A stretch of DNA of 5,495 nt from Planctomycetota bacterium (GTDB lineage Bacteria > Planctomycetota > Phycisphaerae > Sedimentisphaerales > Anaerobacaceae). Below the pieces are notes generated by a model. It did not search any database. It was not told the origin of the DNA and saw only the letters and a list, made by a program, of their open reading frames with translations. The translations under genes were made by a program, and so were the position numbers. The first letter of the stretch is position 1; each line of letters opens with the position of its first letter. Location: assembly GCA_013202635.1 (NCBI GenBank), contig JABMRO010000340.1, forward strand, positions 1 to 5,495, written 5' to 3'. Positions 1-5,495 of the stretch are shown here, piece after piece.

Positions 1-1340
1 AAATAGTTTTGCTTGATTCCAGACACTTTGGTCACAAGTTCAAAAATATCTACCGCAAGACAAATGATTTGGAAGCGGCCCAGTTGAACAATGTCGATGT
101 CAAATTAGGTGATGTTCTTACATTGGCGGATGTGAATAGATACGCTCTGAATCTTTATAAGCAGTTTAAAAAGCCCGTGTTTCTTACCCGTGGCCAGCGG
201 GGTATCATAACCGTTGATTCTGACGGTATCCACGAGGTGCCGGGTATTCAATTATTGAAAAAGCTCGATATTGTCGGGGCCGGAGATACGGTGACAAGCG
301 CGTTGGCTTTATGTCTTGGTGCAGGTATCCAGCCTATCGAGGCTTCCGAGTTTGCTAATTTAGCGGCCGCCGTTACAGTTCAAAAATTATACCAGACCGG
401 CACGGCTTGCGGCCCTGAGATTCTCGAAATCGGAAAAGACCCGGATTATATCTATCAGCCGGAACTCGCTTCCGACCGGAGAGGGGCCTGTTATTTCAAA
501 GACAGCGAAATAGAAATTTGCTATGAATCAATACAGTTTGGCCGAATAAAGCATGCAGTATTTGACAACGATGGGACTATAAGCACATTAAGGCAGGGCT
601 GGGAGGAGATAATGGCTCCCGTGATGGTCAGGGCTGTTCTCGGTGATAAATACGAAACCGCCGACGAAACTCTTTACCACAAGGTTAACAACCGTGTCGC
701 CGACTTTATCGATAAGTCCACCGGTATTCAGACCATCATACAGATGGAAGCCTTGGTCGAGATGGTCAAAGAGTTTGGCATCGTAAGAGCTGATAAAATC
801 CTCGATAAATTAGGTTATAAGGAAATTTATAATAATGCCCTGATGGAGCTTGTGAACAGGCGAATCGAAAAGTTCAAAAGCGGCGAGCTCGACATTAATG
901 ATTATACGATCAAAGGCTCATTGGAATTTGTAGAAGCCCTGAAAAAAAGAGGTATAAAACTTTACCTTGCCAGCGGGACCGACCGCCATGATGTTATCGC
1001 CGAGGCCGAATCGCTCGGTTATGCCGAGCTTTTTGACGGCGGTATTCACGGTTCGGTAGGGGATGTCACCAAATATTCCAAGAAGATGGTCATTGAGAAA
1101 ATAATGGCCGAGAACAATTTACAGGGTCCTGAGCTTGTTGTCTTTGGCGATGGTCCTGTTGAGATACGGGAATGCCGCAAACGTGATGGTATCGCCGTAG
1201 GTATCGCCAGCGATGAGATTCGCCGTCACGGCTTAAGCGCCGAAAAGCGCACCCGTCTGATAAAAGCCGGCGCGCATGTCATAGTGCCCGATTTCTCGCA
1301 GCACGAAACACTTATAAAATTGTTGTTCGGTTCCCGCTAA
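1..1340 (+). CDS. PfkB-family sugar kinase fused to HAD-superfamily phosphatase (5' partial)
   Basis: The reading frame is open to the left edge: codons at 3-8 (Ile, Val) precede the first possible TTG at base 9. The true start is therefore outside the window and most of the kinase N-terminus is missing. Counting from base 9, residues 1-150 are the C-terminal part of a PfkB/ribokinase-type kinase. They hold a DSRHFGHKF stretch followed by KTNDLEA, a TRGQRGI strand and the signature GAGDT at residues 90-94 (bases 276-290), whose Asp is the expected catalytic base. The closest resemblance I recognise is the RfaE/HldE heptose kinase type. After a linker, residues 181-443 form a capped HAD hydrolase. 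Motif I is FDNDGT (Asp186 and Asp188), motif II is LASGT (Ser322), the motif III lysine lies in KYSKK (355-359), and motif IV is FGDGPVE (379-385). The about 130-residue insert between motifs I and II is a C1-type cap. The likely chemistry is ATP-dependent sugar phosphorylation plus phosphate-ester hydrolysis in the cytoplasm. The substrate cannot be read from the sequence. Confidence 0.9.
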   Translation, partial: IVLLDSRHFGHKFKNIYRKTNDLEAAQLNNVDVKLGDVLTLADVNRYALNLYKQFKKPVFLTRGQRGIITVDSDGIHEVPGIQLLKKLDIVGAGDTVTSALALCLGAGIQPIEASEFANLAAAVTVQKLYQTGTACGPEILEIGKDPDYIYQPELASDRRGACYFKDSEIEICYESIQFGRIKHAVFDNDGTISTLRQGWEEIMAPVMVRAVLGDKYETADETLYHKVNNRVADFIDKSTGIQTIIQMEALVEMVKEFGIVRADKILDKLGYKEIYNNALMELVNRRIEKFKSGELDINDYTIKGSLEFVEALKKRGIKLYLASGTDRHDVIAEAESLGYAELFDGGIHGSVGDVTKYSKKMVIEKIMAENNLQGPELVVFGDGPVEIRECRKRDGIAVGIASDEIRRHGLSAEKRTRLIKAGAHVIVPDFSQHETLIKLLFGSR

Positions 1341-1376
1341 GCGGGGCCTTTCAGGAGTAAATTTACACCGTTTTTT
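1333..1376 (+). promoter_or_regulatory. Short inverted repeats and T6 run between the kinase-HAD and fmdB genes (possible weak terminator or operator)
   Basis: Two small symmetric elements sit here. CCCGC-TAA-GCGGG (1333-1345) is a 5-bp stem whose loop is exactly the stop codon of the upstream gene. GTAAATTTAC (1357-1366) is a perfect 10-base palindrome. Allowing one A/A mismatch extends it to GG...CC at 1354-1369. One base later comes TTTTTT (1371-1376). Hairpin plus T-run resembles a rho-independent terminator, but both stems are short. The palindrome could equally be a dimeric-repressor site for the zinc-ribbon gene that starts 17 bases after the T-run. Neither role is established. Confidence 0.3.
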
Positions 1377-1392
1377 AACACGAGATTGAAAG

Positions 1393-1629
1393 ATGCCGAT
1401 ATTTGAATACAGATGTAATGGATGTGGACATATAATGAAGTTTTTGGAAAAAACGAGAACTCCTCGAAAACATAACTGCGAAAAGTGCAACAGCTCCGAC
1501 TTACAGAAGCTGTTAAGCGGTTTTGCCGTTGGGCAAAGCAAGTCAGCGGGCCAGGCCTGCGAATCATGCCCGAGCGGCCCGTGTCCAACTGATAGCTGTT
1601 CGACTGGGGCGTGTCCCTACGGTTCGTAA
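1393..1629 (+). CDS. FmdB-family zinc-ribbon protein with cysteine-rich tail
   Basis: This is a 78-residue protein beginning MPIFEYRCNGCG, the hallmark opening of the FmdB regulatory-protein family (CxxC_CXXC_SSSS domain). The zinc knuckles are Cys8/Cys11 and Cys29/Cys32, followed by a LQKLLSGF stretch. Proteins of this family were named for a proposed role in regulating formamidase or amidase genes; for most members the function is unproven. After residue 55 the tail carries five further cysteines (56, 59, 64, 69, 74), mostly five residues apart and set among Gly, Ser and Pro, so it may bind metal itself. An in-frame TGA at 1387-1389 makes the ATG at 1393 the first possible start. The ribosome-binding site is weak (GAAAG directly before the ATG). 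It follows the kinase-HAD gene by 52 bases on the same strand, so the two may be co-transcribed. It converges with the beta-propeller gene, 14 bases away, with no obvious terminator between them. Confidence 0.88.
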   Translation: MPIFEYRCNGCGHIMKFLEKTRTPRKHNCEKCNSSDLQKLLSGFAVGQSKSAGQACESCPSGPCPTDSCSTGACPYGS

Positions 1630-1643
1630 TATTGAAAAAGGAC

Positions 1644-2870
1644 TTATCTGCTTTGGTTAAGCCAGATATCCAAACGTGGTGTTTGCCAGCCGTAGGGTTT
1701 ACCCAAGATGTCGTAGTCACCGTCTCCATCGAGATCGGCGATTCTGGATTCGTGCAGGGCTATACCGCTTGAAACCTGTATCGTTTCAAAATTACCTTTG
1801 CCGTCACCCAGCAGGATCAAGTTTTTGGAATCCGGATTTCTGCCGCTTAAGCGCATTTCCGCCACCCAGATGTCGAGATTGCCATCGTCGTTAAAATCAA
1901 TGAGCGAAAGCGAATGGCCGCAGTCAATCTCTTCAATTAATATTTTGCTGACCCAAGTGCCTTTCTTCCATTCGTAAATCATCAGAGGTGCTTGTCCATC
2001 CCCTACGACTAATATGACTTCCGGCCGGCCGCCCTTGATCAATTGTCCGGCCGCTGAACGAGAGAATGCATATCCGGCGTCGATAATGTTTGGTGTATAG
2101 CTGGTTTTGCCGTTGTGTTTGAACCAGCGGCCTCCGCCCACTATGTCAAGCCTGCCGTCACCATCTATATCCGCTTTGGCTAATCCTTCGTGTTCGTTGA
2201 TTGACTTAAAACCCGGATATGTCCCCCTTTGCTCCATCTCGCTGTCACTGCTCCATGAATAAATCTCTGTACATTGCCAGGATTTTGCTTTTTTGGGATT
2301 CTTCGGGATTTCAGCGATGTACAGTTTGCACCCTCCTTGATTCCAGAATACAAGTTCGGTTCGTCCGTCACCGTCGAAGTCGCCGAATATCTGGTCGTGG
2401 TGTTTTCTGGCGCCGAAGTTTTTGATTTCGCGCCGCTTCCACGGAGTTTTAGGACCGTAGTTTGGATAAGGATTTTCCCACCACCATACTTTGTTATTCT
2501 GCCAATCGCCCCCGAAGACTATATCAGGGTCTCCGTCTGCATCGATATCGAAGAAGTCTGCTCCGGCTTCGATATGCAAGGGCTGGTTCTCGATGACATA
2601 TTTTGTCCAGCCGTTCGAGGCTCGACGATACCAGACGACCGAAGGTGCTTTGGTACGTTCGGTGATTACAAAGTCGTTCACACCGTCTTTGTCGATGTCG
2701 CATACGATACTGGAGGTCTGCTGTTTGCCGTTATTCGGAGCCGGAAGGTCACCATTTACTGTTGAGAGGTGTTTGAAGTTTACTATGTTGGTATTTCGAG
2801 AAGCGAAGCAGCATATAATAAGGCTGTTTGCAGCAATTAATACGCTGACTATTAGCATTTTTGTTTTCAT
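1644..2870 (-). CDS. Exported FG-GAP/VCBS-repeat beta-propeller protein
   Basis: This is a 408-residue protein with an N-terminal signal peptide (MKTKM, then a hydrophobic stretch at residues 5-21), probably cleaved after CFA at residue 23. The Cys20-Cys21 pair lacks a good lipobox, so a lipoprotein is less likely. The mature part has six EF-hand-like DxDxDGxxD/E calcium motifs at residues 58-66, 108-116, 164-172, 234-242, 325-333 (Asn at the third position) and 379-387. This is the pattern of FG-GAP/VCBS propeller blades, and the spacing fits a seven-bladed propeller filling the whole chain. Trp-rich segments between motifs (VWWWENP at 128-134, GGGRWFK at 245-251) recall propeller domains next to carbohydrate-active proteins, including those of the aldos-2-ulose dehydratase type. 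No catalytic domain is recognisable, so binding or adhesion at the cell surface or in the periplasm is the safest reading. It is the last gene of the gspE-cvpA unit. A GTG at 2891 would give seven more residues but would lie in front of the Shine-Dalgarno site and the signal peptide, so the ATG at 2870 was chosen. Confidence 0.88.
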   Translation of the reverse strand: MKTKMLIVSVLIAANSLIICCFASRNTNIVNFKHLSTVNGDLPAPNNGKQQTSSIVCDIDKDGVNDFVITERTKAPSVVWYRRASNGWTKYVIENQPLHIEAGADFFDIDADGDPDIVFGGDWQNNKVWWWENPYPNYGPKTPWKRREIKNFGARKHHDQIFGDFDGDGRTELVFWNQGGCKLYIAEIPKNPKKAKSWQCTEIYSWSSDSEMEQRGTYPGFKSINEHEGLAKADIDGDGRLDIVGGGRWFKHNGKTSYTPNIIDAGYAFSRSAAGQLIKGGRPEVILVVGDGQAPLMIYEWKKGTWVSKILIEEIDCGHSLSLIDFNDDGNLDIWVAEMRLSGRNPDSKNLILLGDGKGNFETIQVSSGIALHESRIADLDGDGDYDILGKPYGWQTPRLDIWLNQSR

Positions 2871-2877
2871 AATAAAA

Positions 2878-2882
2878 CCTTT
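2878..2882 (-). promoter_or_regulatory. Ribosome-binding site of the beta-propeller gene
   Basis: On the minus strand, AAAGG lies 7 bases before the ATG at 2870. This decides the start: the longer GTG-initiated frame from 2891 would place this site inside the coding region and put charged residues in front of the signal peptide. Confidence 0.6.
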
Positions 2883-2893
2883 GTCGGCCACAA

Positions 2894-3556
2894 TTAAATA
2901 TCTTTAGAGTCAGCCTTTGGGGGCGGGGCTGGTAGAGATTCTTCACGAATATTTGTTTCTGCGTCATTAGGTCTAACCGGCTTATTCGGTTCGGCTTGTT
3001 CGAGATTCTTGTCTTTTTGTTGTGTGCTGTTCAGCAAGTGCTCAACAGCTTCTTTACTTGTGATCTTGGTATCCGGCGAAGATACTATCGAATTAACCAA
3101 ATCGCACCACCAGCAGATATATGATATGTTGGCCTGCTGAGAATTTCTATTCAAACCTACCTGTTTTACGAAGCGGTTTTGAGAAATTGGGGTAATAGTG
3201 ATTACAAAAGCCGCGAAGCTTAGAACAAGAAAGCCGGCCAGGAAACCCAGGATGCCTGTGAATAGAATGTCAAATGATTTTGGAAAGGAGACCTTGAATT
3301 GGCCTGTAAGGAAAACGTATGTAATTCCATACAAAATAAAGAAGGTTCCTATTGCCAACACTACCATAGCGAAGCCGTTGCTGCAGGATATATCACCGGC
3401 CTCAGGGACAATATCTAAAATTACCGGTGTCAGGAAGATGGCTACATAGATAGAAATTACGATATTGAAAAACATGGCCAACATTTCGTAGAAGCCTATT
3501 TTCATTGCGAACCAGATGAAGAGTCCGCCGGTTAATATGCCGAGCCAAAATACCAT
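2894..3556 (-). CDS. CvpA-family integral membrane protein
   Basis: This is a 220-residue membrane protein with four predicted membrane segments, at about residues 3-21, 24-50, 61-84 and 96-122. The fourth (DILFTGILGFLAGFLVLSF) has the Gly-rich, Asp-led pattern seen in CvpA proteins. CvpA is an inner-membrane family known from colicin V production in E. coli and linked to envelope stress and bile-salt tolerance; its molecular job is unresolved. After the membrane part comes a soluble region with a CWWC cluster (148-151). A charged, Pro-rich, probably disordered tail runs from about 178 to 220. The first part is a weaker match to CvpA than the fourth segment, so the family call is good but not certain. 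The ATG lies 5 bases after the stop of the upstream ATPase gene, and the stop is 23 bases before the propeller start. It is therefore the middle gene of a tight three-gene unit and probably translationally coupled to the ATPase. Confidence 0.75.
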   Translation of the reverse strand: MVFWLGILTGGLFIWFAMKIGFYEMLAMFFNIVISIYVAIFLTPVILDIVPEAGDISCSNGFAMVVLAIGTFFILYGITYVFLTGQFKVSFPKSFDILFTGILGFLAGFLVLSFAAFVITITPISQNRFVKQVGLNRNSQQANISYICWWCDLVNSIVSSPDTKITSKEAVEHLLNSTQQKDKNLEQAEPNKPVRPNDAETNIREESLPAPPPKADSKDI

Positions 3557-3561
3557 AAACT

Positions 3562-5172
3562 TTATCCTACCACTCTTTTTATCTCTTCGAGACTTGTTAT
3601 CCCCGCTGCTACCTTTTTCAGGCCTTCTTTCCTCATGTTTGACTTGTCTTTCTTTCTGCCTTCGGTTCTCAATTCGTCAATTGATAATTTATTATTGGCA
3701 ATATCAGCCTTCAATTTTTCGGAGATGGCCAGAAGGTCGCATAACGCTGTCCTTCCGGAATAACCCGTCCCTTCGCAGTGCTTACAGCCGGTAGCCTCGA
3801 AAATATTCGTATATTCTATGCCTTTCCTTTGGAATTTATGGATTAAATCCTGACTTAGCTGGGCCGGTTGTTTGCAGTATGTGCAAAGCAGGCGAAGCAG
3901 TCTCTGAGAATGCAGAAGGCTCAAGCCCGACGATAAAAGAAGAGGCGATATTCCTAAATCCAGCAATCTGACCAAAGCTGTAGCGTTGCTGTCACAGTGT
4001 ATTGTTGCCAGAACAAGATGGCCGGTCTGCGATGCCCGAAGCGCAATCTCTGCGGTTTCCTCGTCACGTATTTCACCCACACATATCACATCCGGGTCCT
4101 GCCTGAGAACGCTGCGCAGAGTTTTTGCGAAGGTGATATCGGCTTTAGGATTAATTTCAATCTGACTGGCTTCCGGCAGCATTGCTTCGATTGGGTCTTC
4201 TACCGTGATGACGTTGTGCGTAAACCGGTCAATCTCGTTGAGCATCGCGTACATGGTTGTGGTTTTGCCGCTTCCGGTGGGACCGCATATCAGCACCATA
4301 CCTGATGGTTTGTTTATTGCATTTTTGATAATTGAATAATGCTTTTTCGGGAGTTCTATGTCGGCCAGATTGAATGTGCCTGCATTCTGGTTAAGCACTC
4401 TTATCGATAACTTTTCGCCATTGAGGACGCCGGCGCTCGCTACCCGGAAAGAAGCTGTTGTCCCGGCCTTTTTGGCTGTAAATGCGCCGTCCTGAGGTCT
4501 TCTTTTTTCGGAGATGTCCATGCTCGAAACGGCTTTTATACTATTTACAATTGCTTTGCAGGTATCGGCCCTGACTTTATCTACTGTCCGCAGGACGCCG
4601 TCTATTCGCAGCCTGATTGTATATGTCGCGTCATCCTTCGGGTCGATAAGAATATCGCTGGCCTGCCGCTCAAGGGCGTCGCCGATGACTTTTTCGGTTA
4701 AATCAAGGATGCGGTTGTCCTGCCTCTTTTTGTCACCGTGGCCGTATATATCGTTGATACTTCTGCCTGACGAATCGAGCAGTCTTATCGCCGATTTGTT
4801 GTGACGACGTCCGGGGTTTCGAGACCGTATATTGGCAATAGCTTGTTGTACATGCTGCTTTATTATTTCAATGACGCTTATATTGCTTTGAGAGGCCTTT
4901 TTTGCAGTATCTACTATCAGCAGAATAAGCAGAAGTATCGGTCCTGTGAAAAGGGTGATAATATAAGCGATTGGTTTATATTTTTTGGGTACGAGCGGAC
5001 TGAACTGGGTACGTTGAATAAAGAACAGACAAAGGTAAACCCATATCACGAGACATAAGAGCTTGATTGGATTAAAAGGCAGCGATGTTGTAAATGAGGC
5101 TAAGCCAACATCTGCCGGCAGCAAACAGAACGAGCTTGATGAAAGATTTTGGATAAAATCCAAAGTTTGCAT
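3562..5172 (-). CDS. gspE: GspE/PulE/PilB-type secretion or pilus assembly ATPase with N-terminal membrane segments
   Basis: This 536-residue protein belongs to the type II secretion / type IV pilus ATPase family, hexameric motors that power pilin or pseudopilin assembly at the inner membrane. All catalytic elements are present: an N2-type domain at about 150-285 (ASDILIDP, LRIDGVLR, RRPQDG), Walker A GPTGSGKTT (297-305), Asp box TVEDPIE (323-329), Walker B DPDVICVGEIRD (359-370) and His box TGHLVLATIH (383-392). A tetracysteine zinc site lies at Cys430/Cys433 and Cys463/Cys466 with 29 residues between the pairs, as in GspE/PilB; PilT-type retraction ATPases lack it. The C-terminus (GRTALCDLL, MRKEGLKKVAAGITSLEEI) is typical and complete. 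The usual soluble N1 (MshEN) domain is missing. Instead, residues 35-53 and 68-88 are strongly hydrophobic, suggesting the enzyme anchors itself in the membrane. An in-frame TGA 12 bases upstream makes the ATG at 5172 the first possible start, with a purine-rich site (GAAAGAGAAA) before it. Whether it serves secretion or pili cannot be decided here. Confidence 0.95.
   Translation of the reverse strand: MQTLDFIQNLSSSSFCLLPADVGLASFTTSLPFNPIKLLCLVIWVYLCLFFIQRTQFSPLVPKKYKPIAYIITLFTGPILLLILLIVDTAKKASQSNISVIEIIKQHVQQAIANIRSRNPGRRHNKSAIRLLDSSGRSINDIYGHGDKKRQDNRILDLTEKVIGDALERQASDILIDPKDDATYTIRLRIDGVLRTVDKVRADTCKAIVNSIKAVSSMDISEKRRPQDGAFTAKKAGTTASFRVASAGVLNGEKLSIRVLNQNAGTFNLADIELPKKHYSIIKNAINKPSGMVLICGPTGSGKTTTMYAMLNEIDRFTHNVITVEDPIEAMLPEASQIEINPKADITFAKTLRSVLRQDPDVICVGEIRDEETAEIALRASQTGHLVLATIHCDSNATALVRLLDLGISPLLLSSGLSLLHSQRLLRLLCTYCKQPAQLSQDLIHKFQRKGIEYTNIFEATGCKHCEGTGYSGRTALCDLLAISEKLKADIANNKLSIDELRTEGRKKDKSNMRKEGLKKVAAGITSLEEIKRVVG
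3565..3568 (-). promoter_or_regulatory. Ribosome-binding site of the cvpA-like gene, inside the end of the ATPase gene
   Basis: On the minus strand, AGGA lies 8 bases upstream of the ATG at 3556 and is formed by the last two codons (GTA GGA) just before the ATPase TAA stop. Ribosomes finishing the ATPase would terminate directly over this site, the usual arrangement for translational coupling. Confidence 0.6.
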
Positions 5173-5220
5173 ATGATTTCTCTTTCAGCAAATACGTAAA
5201 ATAAAACACTCGCAATTGTT

Positions 5221-5249
5221 AAATTAATATATTTTATCGGCATTGGCAA
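5221..5249 (-). promoter_or_regulatory. Possible sigma-70-type promoter of the gspE-cvpA-propeller unit
   Basis: On the minus strand, TTGCCA (5249-5244) is followed after 17 bases by TAATTT (5226-5221). This gives a plausible -35/-10 pair, with transcription beginning about 40 bases before the ATPase ATG. The region is very AT-rich, so other -10-like hexamers (for example TATATT a few bases upstream) are also possible. Confidence 0.4.
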
Positions 5250-5291
5250 GCTTAAATATTCTCGAAAAAATCTAAAACATATCTTTCAAAC

Positions 5292-5330
5292 ATTAGCCGA
5301 ATCAGTGACGGCTTTGTATCCGATGCTAAT
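5292..5330. other. Nested inverted repeats in the intergenic region upstream of gspE
   Basis: AGCCG (5295-5299) can pair with CGGCT (5309-5313) around a 9-base loop. ATTAGC (5292-5297) can instead pair with GCTAAT (5325-5330). The two pairings share bases and exclude each other. The inner stem lies 59-77 bases past the stop of the right-edge minus-strand gene but lacks a T-run on that strand, so it is a poor terminator. The rest of the 197-base gap (5173-5371, minus the promoter element) is AT-rich with nothing else recognisable. Confidence 0.25.
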
Positions 5331-5371
5331 TGGGAGCATATTTTTCCGGTATCCACAAATTAGAGGACAGC

Positions 5372-5495
5372 TTAAAGATCTTCAAGCTCATCGAGGAAAG
5401 AATCGGAATCATCGATTTCCAGTTCCGGGAAGCTGCCGGACAGCTCTTCTGCCAGGGCTTTTCCTTTTGGTATTTTTTGGGGAGCGGGCTTAGGC
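5372..5495 (-). CDS. C-terminal end of an unidentified protein with an acidic tail (5' partial)
   Basis: The last 40 codons of a minus-strand gene run in from the right edge and stop at TAA 5374-5372. The visible residues start with a Lys/Pro/Ala segment (PKPAPQKIPKGKALAEEL). They finish in a strongly acidic stretch (FPELEIDD, then DSFLDELEDL). The composition, a basic Pro-rich linker then a short acidic amphipathic end, looks like a genuine protein tail, possibly a partner-binding peptide. Codon choice resembles the neighbouring genes. I do not recognise the family. Two other frames across this stretch are also open (a plus-strand frame from 5305, and another minus-strand frame), but they give less protein-like compositions. 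Its stop is 199 bases before the ATPase start, on the same strand, so it may belong to the same locus. Confidence 0.6.
   Translation of the reverse strand, partial: PKPAPQKIPKGKALAEELSGSFPELEIDDSDSFLDELEDL

Noticed and set aside
1695..1704. GGGT-TT-ACCC near the 3' end of the propeller gene as a terminator stem
   Set aside because: The 2-base loop is too tight, there is no T-run on either strand, and it lies inside coding sequence.
1233..1729. Minus-strand frames of 102 and 130 codons across the end of the kinase-HAD gene and the FmdB-type gene
   Set aside because: They overlap two well-supported + strand genes on the opposite strand, and their translations show no domain-like pattern.
2219..2907. 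Several open frames on the + strand of 68 to 163 codons opposite the propeller gene
   Set aside because: They are antisense to a clear signal-peptide and repeat-motif protein, share no recognisable domain and have unusual composition. They are by-products of its GAT/GAC-rich codons.
3997..5058. Plus-strand frames of 85 to 102 codons opposite the ATPase gene
   Set aside because: The minus strand carries every GspE-family motif here. These frames are shadows without plausible starts.
5252..5293. Minus-strand 13-codon open frame (ATG to TAA) upstream of gspE, as a possible leader peptide
   Set aside because: It has no Shine-Dalgarno site, no run of one regulatory amino acid, and lies upstream of the predicted promoter.
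5305..5493. Plus-strand frame starting GTG at 5305 and open to the right edge
   Set aside because: It has no convincing ribosome-binding site and an implausible composition, and it is antisense to the acidic-tailed frame that better fits a real protein. It cannot be excluded completely because the window ends.
1..5495. CRISPR array, insertion sequence, tRNA, rRNA or phage genes
   Set aside because: No regularly spaced direct repeats, transposase motifs, terminal inverted repeats or RNA-gene sequences were seen when reading both strands.

Overview
The window looks like a moderate-GC, Gram-negative-type bacterial chromosome segment. A planctomycete (Phycisphaerae-like) origin is my best guess. 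It rests on the style of three proteins: a GspE-type ATPase with an N-terminal membrane domain, an exported FG-GAP/VCBS propeller protein and a CvpA-like membrane protein. This is inferred from family resemblance only; there is no rRNA or other marker gene here.

Layout: on the + strand, the left edge cuts into a gene for a PfkB-type sugar kinase fused to a HAD phosphatase (stop at 1340). After 52 bases holding two small inverted repeats and a T-run comes a 78-residue FmdB-type zinc-ribbon protein with a cysteine-rich tail (1393-1629). Only 14 bases separate it from the end of a convergent minus-strand gene set. Read from right to left, that set is: a GspE/PulE/PilB-type secretion or pilus ATPase (5172-3562), a CvpA-family membrane protein (3556-2894) and an exported six-motif calcium-type beta-propeller protein (2870-1644). 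Gaps of 5 and 23 bases indicate one transcription unit. A promoter-like element lies upstream at about 5221-5249. At the right edge is the last 40 codons of another minus-strand gene with a strongly acidic C-terminus (stop at 5372-5374).

Working together: the minus-strand operon pairs an assembly ATPase, probably held at the inner membrane by its own N-terminal hydrophobic segments, with a small integral membrane protein and an exported protein. A link between the exported protein and the secretion machinery is plausible but is inference from gene order. The + strand pair looks like sugar-phosphate metabolism plus a small metal-binding or regulatory protein. No tRNA, rRNA, CRISPR array, insertion sequence or phage gene was seen. 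No wholly new system is evident. The least ordinary items are the kinase-phosphatase fusion, the membrane-domain GspE with its co-transcribed cvpA and propeller genes, and the Cys-rich FmdB tail.
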